NCBI RefSeq assembly: GCF_014698305.1
Contig: NZ_JACJST010000030.1
Coordinates: 1-62,292, forward strand
Length of the DNA stretch: 62,292 nt
Direction of reading: 5' to 3'
Source: Anabaena lutea FACHB-196
GTDB lineage: Bacteria; Cyanobacteriota; Cyanobacteriia; Cyanobacteriales; Nostocaceae
Below, one piece after another: positions 17,487 through 26,832 of this stretch; positions within the stretch are counted from its first letter, which is position 1, and each line of letters starts with the position of its first letter. The notes beneath the pieces were generated by a model that was not told the origin of the DNA, ran no database searches, and worked only from the letters and a program-made list of their open reading frames with translations. A program made the position numbers and the translations under genes.

Positions 17487-17878
17487 TTGATTATATTGCT
17501 TAATTAAAGCTACAAATAGATAACACATAGACATAAAAAAGTTATAATTCCCGATTTTGTGCAAATATCTGGTGAATCTGTTTTTATCAGCTTCTATACT
17601 TCCTTAAGTATCAGTCTTTAAGCGCACATGATGTCAATCTCTTTACTTATTACCTGAACTCTTATGATTTCATCTTCATATTTTCACGGTAAATTTACAA
17701 AAAAAATAAATAGGATTGGTTGTAGTTAACTATGATAAAAATAATTATTGATGGCTGAATTTCAAGGAAGTTATTAAGACTTATCATCAAAGATTTTGGT
17801 TGATATTTATAAGTCTCATAATCATTAAAGTTCAGTAAATAATTATTAATATTTCCATAAACCAATGTACCAGTAAAT

Positions 17879-18664
17879 ATGAATCATAAAAATAGCCTAA
17901 TCAAATTAGAAAAAATTATTCCGAATATTTTACTAAATCAGATTCAATATATCCATTCCTATTTACTCTCACGGTGGATATTAATTTGGGGAAGTAAACC
18001 ACTAATCTTTAATCAAGAATTAGCAATGGTTTTTTCTCCCCATCAAGATGATGAAACATTAGGATGTGGCGGGATGATTGCACGAAAAAGGGAACAGGGT
18101 ATATCAGTAGTTGTAACTTTTCTGACAGATGGAAGAGGTTCCCATGGTGTAGATCCACATATTCAAAATAAAATCATTAATATTCGCAAACAAGAATCCT
18201 TAACGGCATTAAATATTTTGGGAGTGGAACCTTCAGCAATTCACTTTTTAGACAAGCAGGATGGAACTCTAAAAGACTTAAACTTAGAAGAAAAGCAACA
18301 GACAATTTCCCAGATTTGTGAATTGCTTCAGCGTTATCAGCCCGGAGAAGTTTATGTTCCTCATCATAAAGATTGCCATAAAGATCATGAAGCTACTTAT
18401 GACTTAGTTAAGGAGGCAATTGCCCAAGCTGGAATTACAGTTGAATTACTACAATATCCTATCTGGGTATTCTGGAGAGCGCCGCTATTTATCCTCTTGA
18501 ACTTACAGGATATTGCAGCAGCTTATCGACTGTCAATTAAATCGGTACAAGATAAAAAAAAGAGAGCAATTGCTGCATATCCTTCCCAGATTCAAATGTT
18601 ACCTCGTGGATTCATTAAGCGATTTTTAAATTCAGAAGAAATCTTCTTTAAATCGGAATATTAG
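17879..18664 (+). CDS. PIG-L/LmbE-family deacetylase
   Basis: A 261-residue zinc-dependent N-acetylsugar deacetylase homologue. The first metal motif is 'SPHQDDETLGCGG' at 53-65 (H55, D57/D58; the family consensus is P-H-P-D-D-E). The second is 'PHHKDCHKDHEATYDLV', providing the third His and the conserved H-x-D-H. 'FLTDGRGSHG' lies between. Enzymes of this family remove the acetyl group from N-acetylglucosamine-type residues of lipids, glycans or small thiols. In this setting, next to several glycosyltransferases, tailoring of a surface polysaccharide or its precursor is the likeliest role. The first 45 residues are an N-terminal extension before the core. Confidence 0.88.
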   Translation: MNHKNSLIKLEKIIPNILLNQIQYIHSYLLSRWILIWGSKPLIFNQELAMVFSPHQDDETLGCGGMIARKREQGISVVVTFLTDGRGSHGVDPHIQNKIINIRKQESLTALNILGVEPSAIHFLDKQDGTLKDLNLEEKQQTISQICELLQRYQPGEVYVPHHKDCHKDHEATYDLVKEAIAQAGITVELLQYPIWVFWRAPLFILLNLQDIAAAYRLSIKSVQDKKKRAIAAYPSQIQMLPRGFIKRFLNSEEIFFKSEY

Positions 18665-18985
18665 TATTTGAGAATGTGAAATTATCGTTATTTCAAAACA
18701 TTGGAGATTAACAACCTATCTTCCTGTGGGGAGAGGTTTGGAGAGGGTTTATTGATAAACTGTATAAATATCCAAACATTCTCTGATATCAAGTCTGGTT
18801 TAAGACTTATCATTATAACTGACACATAGACACGGCAACGTGGTGATGCGAAGATATTTTAATAATAAGTGATTATCCAGATTGGATATGAGCAGTTATC
18901 TAAATATTTAATTAAATCAAGGTGAAATTTCTACTGGTAAGCATCATGGCAGTGAAGCTAAATTATTACCGTGGAGAAAATTTAA

Positions 18986-20095
18986 ATGCGAATCCTTCAT
19001 ATTACAAATCATGTGCATAAAATCGGTAATGGCATTGTCAATGTAGCAGTAGATTTAGCTTGTTTACAAACCAAAAAAGGTCTTGATGTTGCTGTCGCAT
19101 CAGCAGGTGGAGAATACGAAGAATTATTAGCAGATCATGGTATTTGCCACTTTAAACTAGATCAATCAAGAACGCCACTAAATATGATGAAAGCATCTTG
19201 GCGTTATCGAGAAATTATCAAAGAATTTCAACCAGACATTGTTCATGCCCATATGATGACAGGAGTCGTGCTGGCGGGAATTCTGAGAAATAGTGGTAAA
19301 TATAGTTTAGTTTCTACTGTACATAATGAATTTCAACGTAGTGCCGTTCTGATGGGATTAGCAGATAGGGTAATTGCCGTTAGTCATGCAGTTGCTGATT
19401 CAATGATTAGGCGTGGTATTCCAACCAAAAAGTTGCGTGTGGTTGCCAACGGTACTTTAGGCAGTCCTCGGCATAAAAAAATTCAAGATTACCAACCGCT
19501 ACCACTGCATCATCCGGCTATCACTACTGTAGCTGGGATGTATAGCCGCAAAGGGATTAGTGAGTTAATTGATGCATTCAGCATCATTGCCAAAGATTTT
19601 CCCCAAGCCCATCTTTATTTAGTAGGAGACGGTCCAGATCGGTCTATATTCGAGGCAATGGCGCAAAGTACATCTGTTGGGAATCGCATCCATTTTGAAG
19701 GTTTCCAATCAGAACCGCAACGCTATATGTTAGCAACAGATATCTTTGTTCTCGCTTCACATTGCGAATCCTTTGGTTTGGTGCTGACAGAGGCACGAGA
19801 AGCCGGTTGTGCAATTGTAGCCAGTGATGTAGATGGTATTCCTGAGACTTTGGATCATCGTCAGGCTGGTGTATTGGTACCACCCAAAGATAGCCAAACC
19901 TTAGCCAGTGCTTTGACGCAATTACTCAGCAATTCTGAACTACTAGACAAGTGGAAATTCCGCGCCACACAAAACCTAGAACGCTTCAGTGTAGCGCGGG
20001 TAAATGAAGAAACACTGGCTGTGTACCGTGAGTTAAGCAGAAATTATGATGTCTTCAGAATCATGAGAACAAGAGAATTGGTAGTCGGTAAATAG
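18986..20095 (+). CDS. GT4-family glycosyltransferase
   Basis: A 369-residue GT-B enzyme. The N-terminal domain begins 'MRILHITNHVHKIGNGIVNV' with the Gly/Asn-rich acceptor loop. 'PDIVHAHMMTGVV' and 'TVHNEFQRS' are standard GT4 core strands. The C-terminal domain has 'AGMYSRKGISELIDAF' and the EX7E motif 'ESFGLVLTE'. Complete, ATG start. It follows the PIG-L gene on the same strand after 321 bases, and together they could work on one N-acetylsugar-containing glycan. The C-terminal 15 residues after 'VYRELSR' are not conserved in the family. Confidence 0.92.
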   Translation: MRILHITNHVHKIGNGIVNVAVDLACLQTKKGLDVAVASAGGEYEELLADHGICHFKLDQSRTPLNMMKASWRYREIIKEFQPDIVHAHMMTGVVLAGILRNSGKYSLVSTVHNEFQRSAVLMGLADRVIAVSHAVADSMIRRGIPTKKLRVVANGTLGSPRHKKIQDYQPLPLHHPAITTVAGMYSRKGISELIDAFSIIAKDFPQAHLYLVGDGPDRSIFEAMAQSTSVGNRIHFEGFQSEPQRYMLATDIFVLASHCESFGLVLTEAREAGCAIVASDVDGIPETLDHRQAGVLVPPKDSQTLASALTQLLSNSELLDKWKFRATQNLERFSVARVNEETLAVYRELSRNYDVFRIMRTRELVVGK

Positions 20096-20468
20096 ATTGC
20101 CAGATGGAAAATTGAGCATTGCTGAACTGAAGTATGAAATTGAAAAATCAATGATTTCAAACTCTTACTCTCTGTGACTCCCGTAAGGGATACAGCAGTC
20201 GCCTGGGTCGGGCTAACCCTCCTACAGCGCTCTGCGCCTGGAGCGTGAAACAAAATCCTACTCTTAATCAGCAAAGCCGAAAATTGTTGTCACCATGAAT
20301 CGTGAACACATATTTGAAGAGTAAATGTTGGGTTACGACAAGGTTTGGTGATTTATCTGTAAGCGTTATCAGTTAATTACCGCGTCTAACCCAATTTACA
20401 ATGTGTTCACATCTTATTAAGGATGGCGATATATCTTAATTATCATGACTAAAATCAGATAGAAGCCT
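20096..20468. other. Intergenic region with a convergent gene end
   Basis: The GT4 gene and the aspartoacylase-like gene converge here. The stretch holds CTCTGTGACTCCCGTAAGGG and CAGCGCTCTGCGCCTGG, fragments of repeats seen elsewhere in such genomes (compare 49120-49160). No gene is supported. Confidence 0.5.
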
Positions 20469-21350
20469 TCAAGAAATATGAATCCATTCCTTTTGGCTCA
20501 GATGCATAGCAATTCCTTTTTCATAATAAGCTGCTTCATTGATAAAAACTGGATAAACAGTAGATTCTCCCTGATAAAAAATATCTTTGCCTGCAAAAGT
20601 TAGAAATATGGGATCACCTGGATGCAAGGGTTCATAGTCTTTAAACTGAAGTTGGGGGTGAATCATCGCTTCTATTTCCCCATCTTCATTTCTAGGGTAA
20701 TCGACAGAACCAATAGATTTATAAAGTGTCAGAGTGTTGTTAATTAGGGAAATTTTACCTTGGTTGTGTTCTTCAAAATACTGTAATATTGCATATATAA
20801 GCTGTTCTGTTTGTTGGAATAGTTCTGCATCTAAAATACCCTGAGCTACAGCACCAACTTCTATAGCAAAACCCAATGGGGATAAAGAACGGAGAAAACC
20901 ACTGCTGCTGGGTTGCTGATGACTATAAACTTTTACTAAAGGATTAATTGAACTCAAATTAGCTGCTAATTGAAGCAAAAACGGATGCATATTACCAAGA
21001 ATAATACATAATCCCATGTTGGCAGTAGTGGTATGTAAATCCATAATTACATCCACGAATTCCTGGTTTGGTGGTTGCAATATTTGTTGAATTTCTTTAG
21101 CGCGTAATTCTTCGTAAATGGAGGAGGTAGGAGACTGAAAATTGTCAACAGTAAAGCAACGATTTAAATCTTTATCAATGTATCTTCTTCTAGCAGCTAT
21201 AGCTTTGGGATTACCGAGTAATGCCAAAGTTTCAAAACTTGTTTTATTAATTAAATTTGGATATTGGTGAAATTTTTTAACTAGGTAAACTCCTGTTAAC
21301 TCATTACCGTGACTGCCTCCAACAATTGCCACGCGGTTGATTTGATTCAT
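20469..21350 (-). CDS. Aspartoacylase / succinylglutamate desuccinylase family protein
   Basis: A 293-residue zinc carboxypeptidase-fold amidohydrolase. Zn ligands H14 and E17 are in '[11 protein letters not shown]', the third His is in '[15 protein letters not shown]' near residue 108, substrate-binding Arg residues are in '[13 protein letters not shown]', and the catalytic Glu is in '[12 protein letters not shown]' near 166-178. It would hydrolyse an N-acylated amino acid such as N-acetylaspartate. Length is near the family norm of about 300. The substrate is unconfirmed; some cyanobacterial homologues are simply annotated aspartoacylase. It stands alone between the glycan genes and reads away from GT4 at 18986-20095. 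Confidence 0.92.
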   Translation of the reverse strand: MNQINRVAIVGGSHGNELTGVYLVKKFHQYPNLINKTSFETLALLGNPKAIAARRRYIDKDLNRCFTVDNFQSPTSSIYEELRAKEIQQILQPPNQEFVDVIMDLHTTTANMGLCIILGNMHPFLLQLAANLSSINPLVKVYSHQQPSSSGFLRSLSPLGFAIEVGAVAQGILDAELFQQTEQLIYAILQYFEEHNQGKISLINNTLTLYKSIGSVDYPRNEDGEIEAMIHPQLQFKDYEPLHPGDPIFLTFAGKDIFYQGESTVYPVFINEAAYYEKGIAMHLSQKEWIHIS

Positions 21351-21704
21351 AAGCGCCTCAGTATAAATTATTATATTAATGATAATAGCGGAAATTGTCT
21401 GCCAGCTTTAATTTAGAGGACATATAAAACGTAAATATTCAGGATAGAGAATACTCCAAGTCAGGAGAATAAAGACTTTTCGAGTCAAATTTAAGGATTT
21501 TGATAAAATTTTGCTTCTCTCTATTCTTCATTTTATAAGCATTCTGAACCAAAGGTCTGCGAAGCGTCTCCTGACTCCTGAATTCTTACTATAAAACCCT
21601 AGTCCTCTGTTTTCACTCAACTACAAATTTAATGTGCATAGTTTTGATTTTTAGGAAAAAGCAAAAATATCGAGCGAATTGAAGTCGTACCCCAGTTCAT
21701 TCAA

Positions 21705-21732
21705 GTAGAGACGTTGCACGCAACGTCTCTAC
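21705..21732. repeat. Palindromic repeat downstream of the HEP-like operon
   Basis: GTAGAGACGTTGC-AC-GCAACGTCTCTAC is a perfect 13-bp stem with a 2-base loop. This palindrome is a very common intergenic repeat in cyanobacteria. Here it lies about 90 bases after the last gene of the minus-strand cluster and could also end its transcription. The rest of 21351-21821 shows no gene. Confidence 0.85.
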
Positions 21733-21821
21733 ATTGTTTCGTATTTTTTGATTATGGGAAGTCCAAAAGATGAATTATCTCATTTCTTCTAGAATGAAAA
21801 CAAATTTTCCTGCTTATGTGC

Positions 21822-22970
21822 CTATGATGTGATTCTTTTGGGCATTTTTTCTAAAACAGTTGGCATCTTTGAGCGAATAACATTAATCAAGTTTTGGGCA
21901 TAACGTTGTGTAGAGAATTGGAGGGCGCGTTGTCGTGCTGCTAATCCCAAAGTTTGAGAAAAATCTGGGTTGTTCAGATAACGGAGAATAGCTTGGGCTA
22001 ATGCGTCTTTATTGTTGTAAGGTGTTAACAATCCATTTACACCATCGGTAATAATCTCTGTAGGCCCCCCAGCATTGCTAGCAATAACTGGCTTACCTAA
22101 GGCCATAGCTTCGATAATCACAATCCCAAAGGGTTCTTTATCAGAGGCATGAACAAATATATCCATTGCTTGTACCCATTCCGGGACGTTACGCTGTAAC
22201 CCTGCCATAATTATGCGATCGCTCAGTCCCAAATCTGTGATTTGTTTTTTTAAGAAATCCTCATAATCTGATTCTAAATCGTGCTTACCACCGACTATCA
22301 CTACATGGGCATCGGGATATTGTTGCAAAATCTGGGGCATTGCTTCCACCAATACGTGCATTCCTTTCCAGCGTTGTAAGCGTCCGACAATGCCAATCAA
22401 AGGCCCATGCATTGGTAAACCGAGCTTTTGGCGTGCTGCTGCTGGAGTGGGCAAAATTGCTGGATCAAACCGATCTAAAGCTACACCAGGATATACCAAA
22501 GGAGTTGGTCTGTAAGGCCAAATCTGTGACTGTGCTTTTTGACCATCTTTAGATACAGTCATGATGGATTGGGCTGGAATTAAAGTGGCAAGACGCACCA
22601 ACCAAGTCTGATCATAGGGGACTTCTAGTTGATACCACACAGCCGGCAAACCTGCCAACATTGCTGCTAGTCCCCCAGTGATGTGAGTGATCCACATCCA
22701 ATTGAGGATCATATCTGCACCTTCACGGCGTGCGATCGCTGCTATGTGAAAAATAGTCGCAATCAAACGATGGACTTGACGCAAACGGCCACTTTCGACA
22801 ACTCTGGTATCAATGCCCAGATTTCTCACTTGTTCCACCATTGGTCCATCTTCTAAGAAGATTGCCAACCATTCCACATCTGCATTACGACCTTGCTGCA
22901 TCAAATCGAAAAACGAAACTTCGCCGCCGCCACGTTGTTCAGCTAACGGCATGATAACGATTACCTTCAT
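21822..22970 (-). CDS. GT4-family glycosyltransferase, last gene of the HEP-like island
   Basis: A 382-residue GT-B enzyme. It begins 'MKVIVIMPLAEQRGGGEVSF' with the Gly-rich loop at 13-16, has 'VYPGVALDRFDP' at the domain hinge, 'GIVGRLQRWKGMHVLVEA' in the donor domain and the EX7E motif 'EPFGIVIIE'. It starts three bases after the stop of the polymerase-like gene, so the two are translationally coupled. As part of the HEP-like island it should add one sugar of the repeat unit; which one cannot be read from the sequence. Confidence 0.93.
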   Translation of the reverse strand: MKVIVIMPLAEQRGGGEVSFFDLMQQGRNADVEWLAIFLEDGPMVEQVRNLGIDTRVVESGRLRQVHRLIATIFHIAAIARREGADMILNWMWITHITGGLAAMLAGLPAVWYQLEVPYDQTWLVRLATLIPAQSIMTVSKDGQKAQSQIWPYRPTPLVYPGVALDRFDPAILPTPAAARQKLGLPMHGPLIGIVGRLQRWKGMHVLVEAMPQILQQYPDAHVVIVGGKHDLESDYEDFLKKQITDLGLSDRIIMAGLQRNVPEWVQAMDIFVHASDKEPFGIVIIEAMALGKPVIASNAGGPTEIITDGVNGLLTPYNNKDALAQAILRYLNNPDFSQTLGLAARQRALQFSTQRYAQNLINVIRSKMPTVLEKMPKRITS

Positions 22971-22973
22971 AAT

Positions 22974-24404
22974 TTAAACCTTTATTCCTTGATGTTGATA
23001 ATACTTATGTGCTGCCATAGCCATAGCAAAAAATCCCCAAAGAATCATGCCTGCTATACTCAGCATTCCACTCCCAATAATTAGTTGTGTACAACAACTA
23101 AATGCGATCGCACGGGCAGCACTGACAAAACTATCAAACCGCGCTTCAGTATATTGGCTGACGGTAAATATCATTAAGATTAATGCACCCATATAAGGAA
23201 TGGCTCCGAACCAACCCAATGTAAAAAACATATCTAAAATGCCACTATCAATCACAAATACTTCGATTTGTCCCGTTTTTTCGTTGACTTTCCAGGTATT
23301 TCCTAAACCGTTACCGAACCCATTCGTAAGGGCTAAACTGAGATTTCTGTCATAACTCCCTGATCTATCCTTTAAGCTACCATCTTCTTGTAAATTAGCA
23401 AAAGTTTCTAATCTAGAAGTCACAACTTTGCTAATTGGTTCTATAGTTAGTAAGGGTAAAACACACATTGCCATTACCAAAATGATAGTAATTAAGCGCA
23501 TTTGAATTCTGGCTTTAACCGAACCCATAATCATAATTACCCCAAGTAACCAACCACCCCAATTAGTCCTTGCTTGTGCCAGCAAAAATGATAAATAGCC
23601 CACGGCTGAAGCCGGAAAAATTAAAGGCCCTGAACTGGTAAATAATAACAACAACCCAGCTTGCATCACCGCACCAAATGGACCGACTGAATGCATTGTA
23701 CTCCAAACGCGCATCCCAAAAGGGACAGGATTCCCAGAACTGGTGAACATTTTTGATTCTATCAACCAGTATGTGTCCCACTCAGGAGCAACCACAAATT
23801 GATATATACCGTAAGCTCCTAGGATTAATACACACCAGACAAATACACGCTGAATATTTTGCCGATAACTGGGATAATCTCGCCAATTTGTAAATAAATG
23901 AAAACCGAAAATAATAGGACTCACCCAGTCTAAAAACCCCCGGAACACCGGAATTGGTTGATTGTAAATTAGACCAACCAAAAAACCATATAATACCCCA
24001 ATAAAACCCAAAATAAAAGGCAAACCCCCTTGGCGAATTGTGCTAGGAATATATTTTAAGAAAGTTGCTATGGTGACAAACACTACTAGATAAGGTGCTA
24101 TAAGCATTTGACGGGTAGGGTCCCAGCCAACACGATAGTCAACTAACCGAGCCAGCAAAGGTGAAAGAAACCATATCCACCAAGTGAAGCCAATGTAGAG
24201 TAAGGGATGCCGCAAATATAAAAATATAGCTACCACCAAAGCGGTTGCCGGAAAAACCAGGCGCAACATGGCAGCACTAATAAAATAACTAGATGTTATT
24301 AAAAAAAGGAAGCCAATAATGACTATCCAAGCCTGTGCTGCTCGTTGTTGAGGATAAAAGTTCTGTCGTGAAAAACTATTAAAAAGTATTTGTTTGGAAA
24401 TCAC
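22974..24404 (-). CDS. O-antigen ligase/polymerase-like (Wzy/WaaL) membrane protein
   Basis: A 476-residue polytopic inner-membrane protein with about 10-12 hydrophobic segments, the first near 28-50 ('VIIGFLFLITSSYFISAAML') and the last near 445-465. A large hydrophilic loop occurs at about 335-390 ('RLETFANLQEDGSLKDRSGS', then 'LTNGFGNGLGNTW'), where Wzy and O-antigen ligase proteins carry their functional periplasmic loop. It most probably polymerises or ligates the lipid-linked repeat unit after flipping by HepA. The GTG start gives a sensible N-terminus. A GT4 gene follows after three bases, and a GT2 gene precedes at 104 bases. Confidence 0.82.
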   Translation of the reverse strand: MISKQILFNSFSRQNFYPQQRAAQAWIVIIGFLFLITSSYFISAAMLRLVFPATALVVAIFLYLRHPLLYIGFTWWIWFLSPLLARLVDYRVGWDPTRQMLIAPYLVVFVTIATFLKYIPSTIRQGGLPFILGFIGVLYGFLVGLIYNQPIPVFRGFLDWVSPIIFGFHLFTNWRDYPSYRQNIQRVFVWCVLILGAYGIYQFVVAPEWDTYWLIESKMFTSSGNPVPFGMRVWSTMHSVGPFGAVMQAGLLLLFTSSGPLIFPASAVGYLSFLLAQARTNWGGWLLGVIMIMGSVKARIQMRLITIILVMAMCVLPLLTIEPISKVVTSRLETFANLQEDGSLKDRSGSYDRNLSLALTNGFGNGLGNTWKVNEKTGQIEVFVIDSGILDMFFTLGWFGAIPYMGALILMIFTVSQYTEARFDSFVSAARAIAFSCCTQLIIGSGMLSIAGMILWGFFAMAMAAHKYYQHQGIKV

Positions 24405-24508
24405 TTTATTTTTGGTGATTGGTAATTGTGAATTGGAGTCAGGAGTTTTCTTGAATTTTGTGAGCGTAGTTCCTCAAAAAGAAATATTTTAAATTTTTAC
24501 AGCCTATT

Positions 24509-25519
24509 TTAGGTTGTAGGAGGTATAAAATTTAAGAACAAAGCTATATAAAAAGAGAGTTTCAACCCTATTCCCTGTTCCTTATTAACTTTTCCCTGCC
24601 GTAATTGATTTGTTTGCCATCCTTGCCAACGTCCACACAAAGATGCCAGCATCTTTTTATTCACTAATCTGCCTTGACTGGGGAGAAATCTCAGCCATTG
24701 TAATAGTCCTAAACTATCTCTTGTTCCTACTAATACTGCCCACACTAAAAAGACAATCTGGCGCAGAGGAGAAAAATGTTCTAATAAAACTAGGGTTTCG
24801 TTATGGACTAAATTAGTGTAGGCAACTTCATTAAAATGTTGGCGTTGGTCTTCATCAAATCGCTGGGCTGGATAGTGATCTACTGCAACACTAGGATCGT
24901 AAATTATCTTCCAACCATTCCGCTTAAGAGCGAGGGTAAATGCCATCTCAAAATGTACTTGTGCGCCCGTGCCGAGCATTCTTTCATCAAAGCATAATTT
25001 TCCCCTGGCTGCTTGACGAAAACTCATGTTTACACCCTTGAGGACATCAACTTCGCGAGGTGCGCCGACTCCTAAGTGATGGTTGCCAATTACTCGTCCA
25101 AACCACTGTAAACGCCCTACTATTGAGCGTTCGCCATCTTCGATGCTGTTGCCTTGGTGTATCCAATCACGTCCGCCAACACCACCTATGCAACCATCGC
25201 TTTGAAAGTGAGCAGTGATTTTTTCTAACCAATCAGGATGGGGGGCAGCATCATCATCAGTGATAGAAACAATGTCTCCCTCGATTACTGCTAGTCCGGC
25301 GTTGAGGGCTGCTACTACTCCCGGTTGTGTGACTGTGACAACCTGTAATGGTAGGTGATGGGGGTGAAATTCCCCTAGGAATTGCCAAGTTTCCGTATCT
25401 GTATCCCGGACAACTACGATTAATTGATCAACGGGTTTAGTTTGGGCTTGAAGCGCTAAAAGGCAGCGATGGAGATCCAAAGGACGGCGATAGGTGGGGA
25501 TGAGAACTGTATTCCTCAT
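24509..25519 (-). CDS. GT2-family glycosyltransferase
   Basis: A 336-residue inverting glycosyltransferase with the GT-A fold. 'VLIPTYRRPLDLHRCL' at 4-19 is the start of the family core, the metal-binding DXD is in 'DIVSITDDDAAPHPDW', and 'LKGVNMSFRQAA' plus 'GTGAQVHFEMAFTLALKRNG' form the acceptor side. A hydrophobic stretch occurs at about 250-270 ('LRQIVFLVWAVLVG'), so it may be membrane-associated. The gene start lies 83 bases inside the 3' end of the GT4 gene upstream, an unusually long overlap. Role: one sugar-addition step of the HEP-like glycan. Confidence 0.92.
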   Translation of the reverse strand: MRNTVLIPTYRRPLDLHRCLLALQAQTKPVDQLIVVVRDTDTETWQFLGEFHPHHLPLQVVTVTQPGVVAALNAGLAVIEGDIVSITDDDAAPHPDWLEKITAHFQSDGCIGGVGGRDWIHQGNSIEDGERSIVGRLQWFGRVIGNHHLGVGAPREVDVLKGVNMSFRQAARGKLCFDERMLGTGAQVHFEMAFTLALKRNGWKIIYDPSVAVDHYPAQRFDEDQRQHFNEVAYTNLVHNETLVLLEHFSPLRQIVFLVWAVLVGTRDSLGLLQWLRFLPSQGRLVNKKMLASLCGRWQGWQTNQLRQGKVNKEQGIGLKLSFYIALFLNFIPPTT

Positions 25520-26636
25520 TTTTCATTAACTCTTCAAATAAATCTAGATAGGTTTGTGCCATAATCGCCCAGCTATGTTGTTCAGCAACAGTACGAGCCG
25601 CTTTACTCATTTGCTGGCGTAGTGAGTCATCTTTTAAGGAAAACAAGGCACTAGATAAAGCATCTATGTCGTCTGTGTCAGGTAAAATAACTCCCGCTTC
25701 TGGTGTGACTAATTCTGCACCTCCTGTAGCAGTAGCAGTGATTACTGGTAATCCTGAAGCTAATGCTTCTAACAAAACAAGGCTGCAAGCTTCATATCGG
25801 GAAGGAAAGACAAATAAATCTACAGCCCGCATGATCTCGGCCATATCCCGTCGATATCCCATAAAATGCACTCGTTCAGTTATGCCCAAAGCCTCTGCTA
25901 ACTCTGGAAAGGGGCTACCTTCTGTTGTTCCTACTACCGCTAGATGTAAATTAGGAACTTTTACTAAGGCTTGCAGCACCGTATCTAAGTTTTTTCTGGT
26001 GGTGCGGATGTCGCCGGCAAAAAGTGCTAAAGTTACATTTTCTGGTAGCCCCAATTGTTGACGAGAAGCCACACCAGGAGAAAATTCTTGTAAGTCAACT
26101 CCATTGACAATGACACGAATTTTGCCAAGAGGTACGCCAATATTGACTAATTCCTCAGCTACTTTTGCAGATACGGCGACGACCACTTTGGCTTGCTGAA
26201 AAGCTTGTTTTTCCCAATAAGAATTCATGGCTGTGTAAAGCCATTGGTATAGGCCGTAAGCATCTCGACGGTTACGAGAAATATGCACAGGCGATCGCCA
26301 CCATGAACTATGGACAAAATGCACAGCATTCACATCAGTAGCGCCCATAGTAATGGCACCATTAGCTTTAATTAAATCAACTTCTCTACCATATTGACGT
26401 AACCAGTCGCTGCTTTTTTTGGCAAATATGAAATTGCGAATAAATTCCGTAGGATATTCTTTCACCGGAATTGAAACCCAATTTACAGAGCTATTTTGCT
26501 CTAGTTCTGGTGCTATTTCACTTGCTAATAATGTTAGATGATGACCGCGACGAATTGCTTCTTGAACAACTTCATAGTTTACTCGTCCCTGACCATCACC
26601 CTTTTTAATTTTATGGGTTACAATACAAAGTCTCAC
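25437..26636 (-). CDS. GT4-family glycosyltransferase
   Basis: A GT-B enzyme of 399 residues from the chosen start. The open frame begins with GTG at 26648, but the GTG at 26636 gives the typical GT4 N-terminus 'RLCIVTHKIKKGDGQGRVNY' and has AGGTGG five bases upstream, so I chose it. The donor domain has 'LALFAGDIRTTRKNLDTVL' and the EX7E motif 'EACSLVLLE'. After the natural end at about 'LDLFEELMKN' the frame continues for some 25 Ser/Pro-rich residues ('SHPHLSPSFGSPSLPF') that are an out-of-frame reading of the next gene's start. The tail is therefore probably meaningless and due to loss of an earlier stop. Confidence 0.9.
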   Translation of the reverse strand: MRLCIVTHKIKKGDGQGRVNYEVVQEAIRRGHHLTLLASEIAPELEQNSSVNWVSIPVKEYPTEFIRNFIFAKKSSDWLRQYGREVDLIKANGAITMGATDVNAVHFVHSSWWRSPVHISRNRRDAYGLYQWLYTAMNSYWEKQAFQQAKVVVAVSAKVAEELVNIGVPLGKIRVIVNGVDLQEFSPGVASRQQLGLPENVTLALFAGDIRTTRKNLDTVLQALVKVPNLHLAVVGTTEGSPFPELAEALGITERVHFMGYRRDMAEIMRAVDLFVFPSRYEACSLVLLEALASGLPVITATATGGAELVTPEAGVILPDTDDIDALSSALFSLKDDSLRQQMSKAARTVAEQHSWAIMAQTYLDLFEELMKNEEYSSHPHLSPSFGSPSLPFSASSPN

Positions 26637-26648
26637 ATACCACCTCAC

Positions 26649-26832
26649 TTTTAAATTAATTTAACCAAATACCGTGGGTTTAAGTCCCCCGGTTCTATAA
26701 CCGGTAAGTTTTTTGTTGGGGTTAAATCCTCATTACAAAACTTAATTACGTATCCCTAGCGGGACCGTAGGCTCTATTACGAATTACGTTGGCGGTAGCC
26801 TGCTGTAAGCACTATTACGAATTATTTAAACT
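26649..26832. repeat. Short repeats between two glycosyltransferase genes
   Basis: TTACGAATTA occurs at about 26777 and 26815, within CTATTACGAATTACG and CACTATTACGAATTA. CCGGTT-CTAT-AACCGG (about 26689-26704) is a perfect 6-bp hairpin. The hairpin could act as a weak terminator or processing site between GT2 (upstream) and GT4 (downstream) of the operon. No gene is seen. Confidence 0.5.

Noticed and set aside
20044-20274. Minus-strand frame of 76 codons across the end of the GT4 gene
   Set aside because: It overlaps the GT4 coding end and a repeat fragment, and its translation has no family features.
26649-26832. tRNA-like sequence (AAGTCCCCCGGTTCTATAACC resembles a T-arm)
   Set aside because: No acceptor stem, anticodon arm or D-arm could be placed around it.
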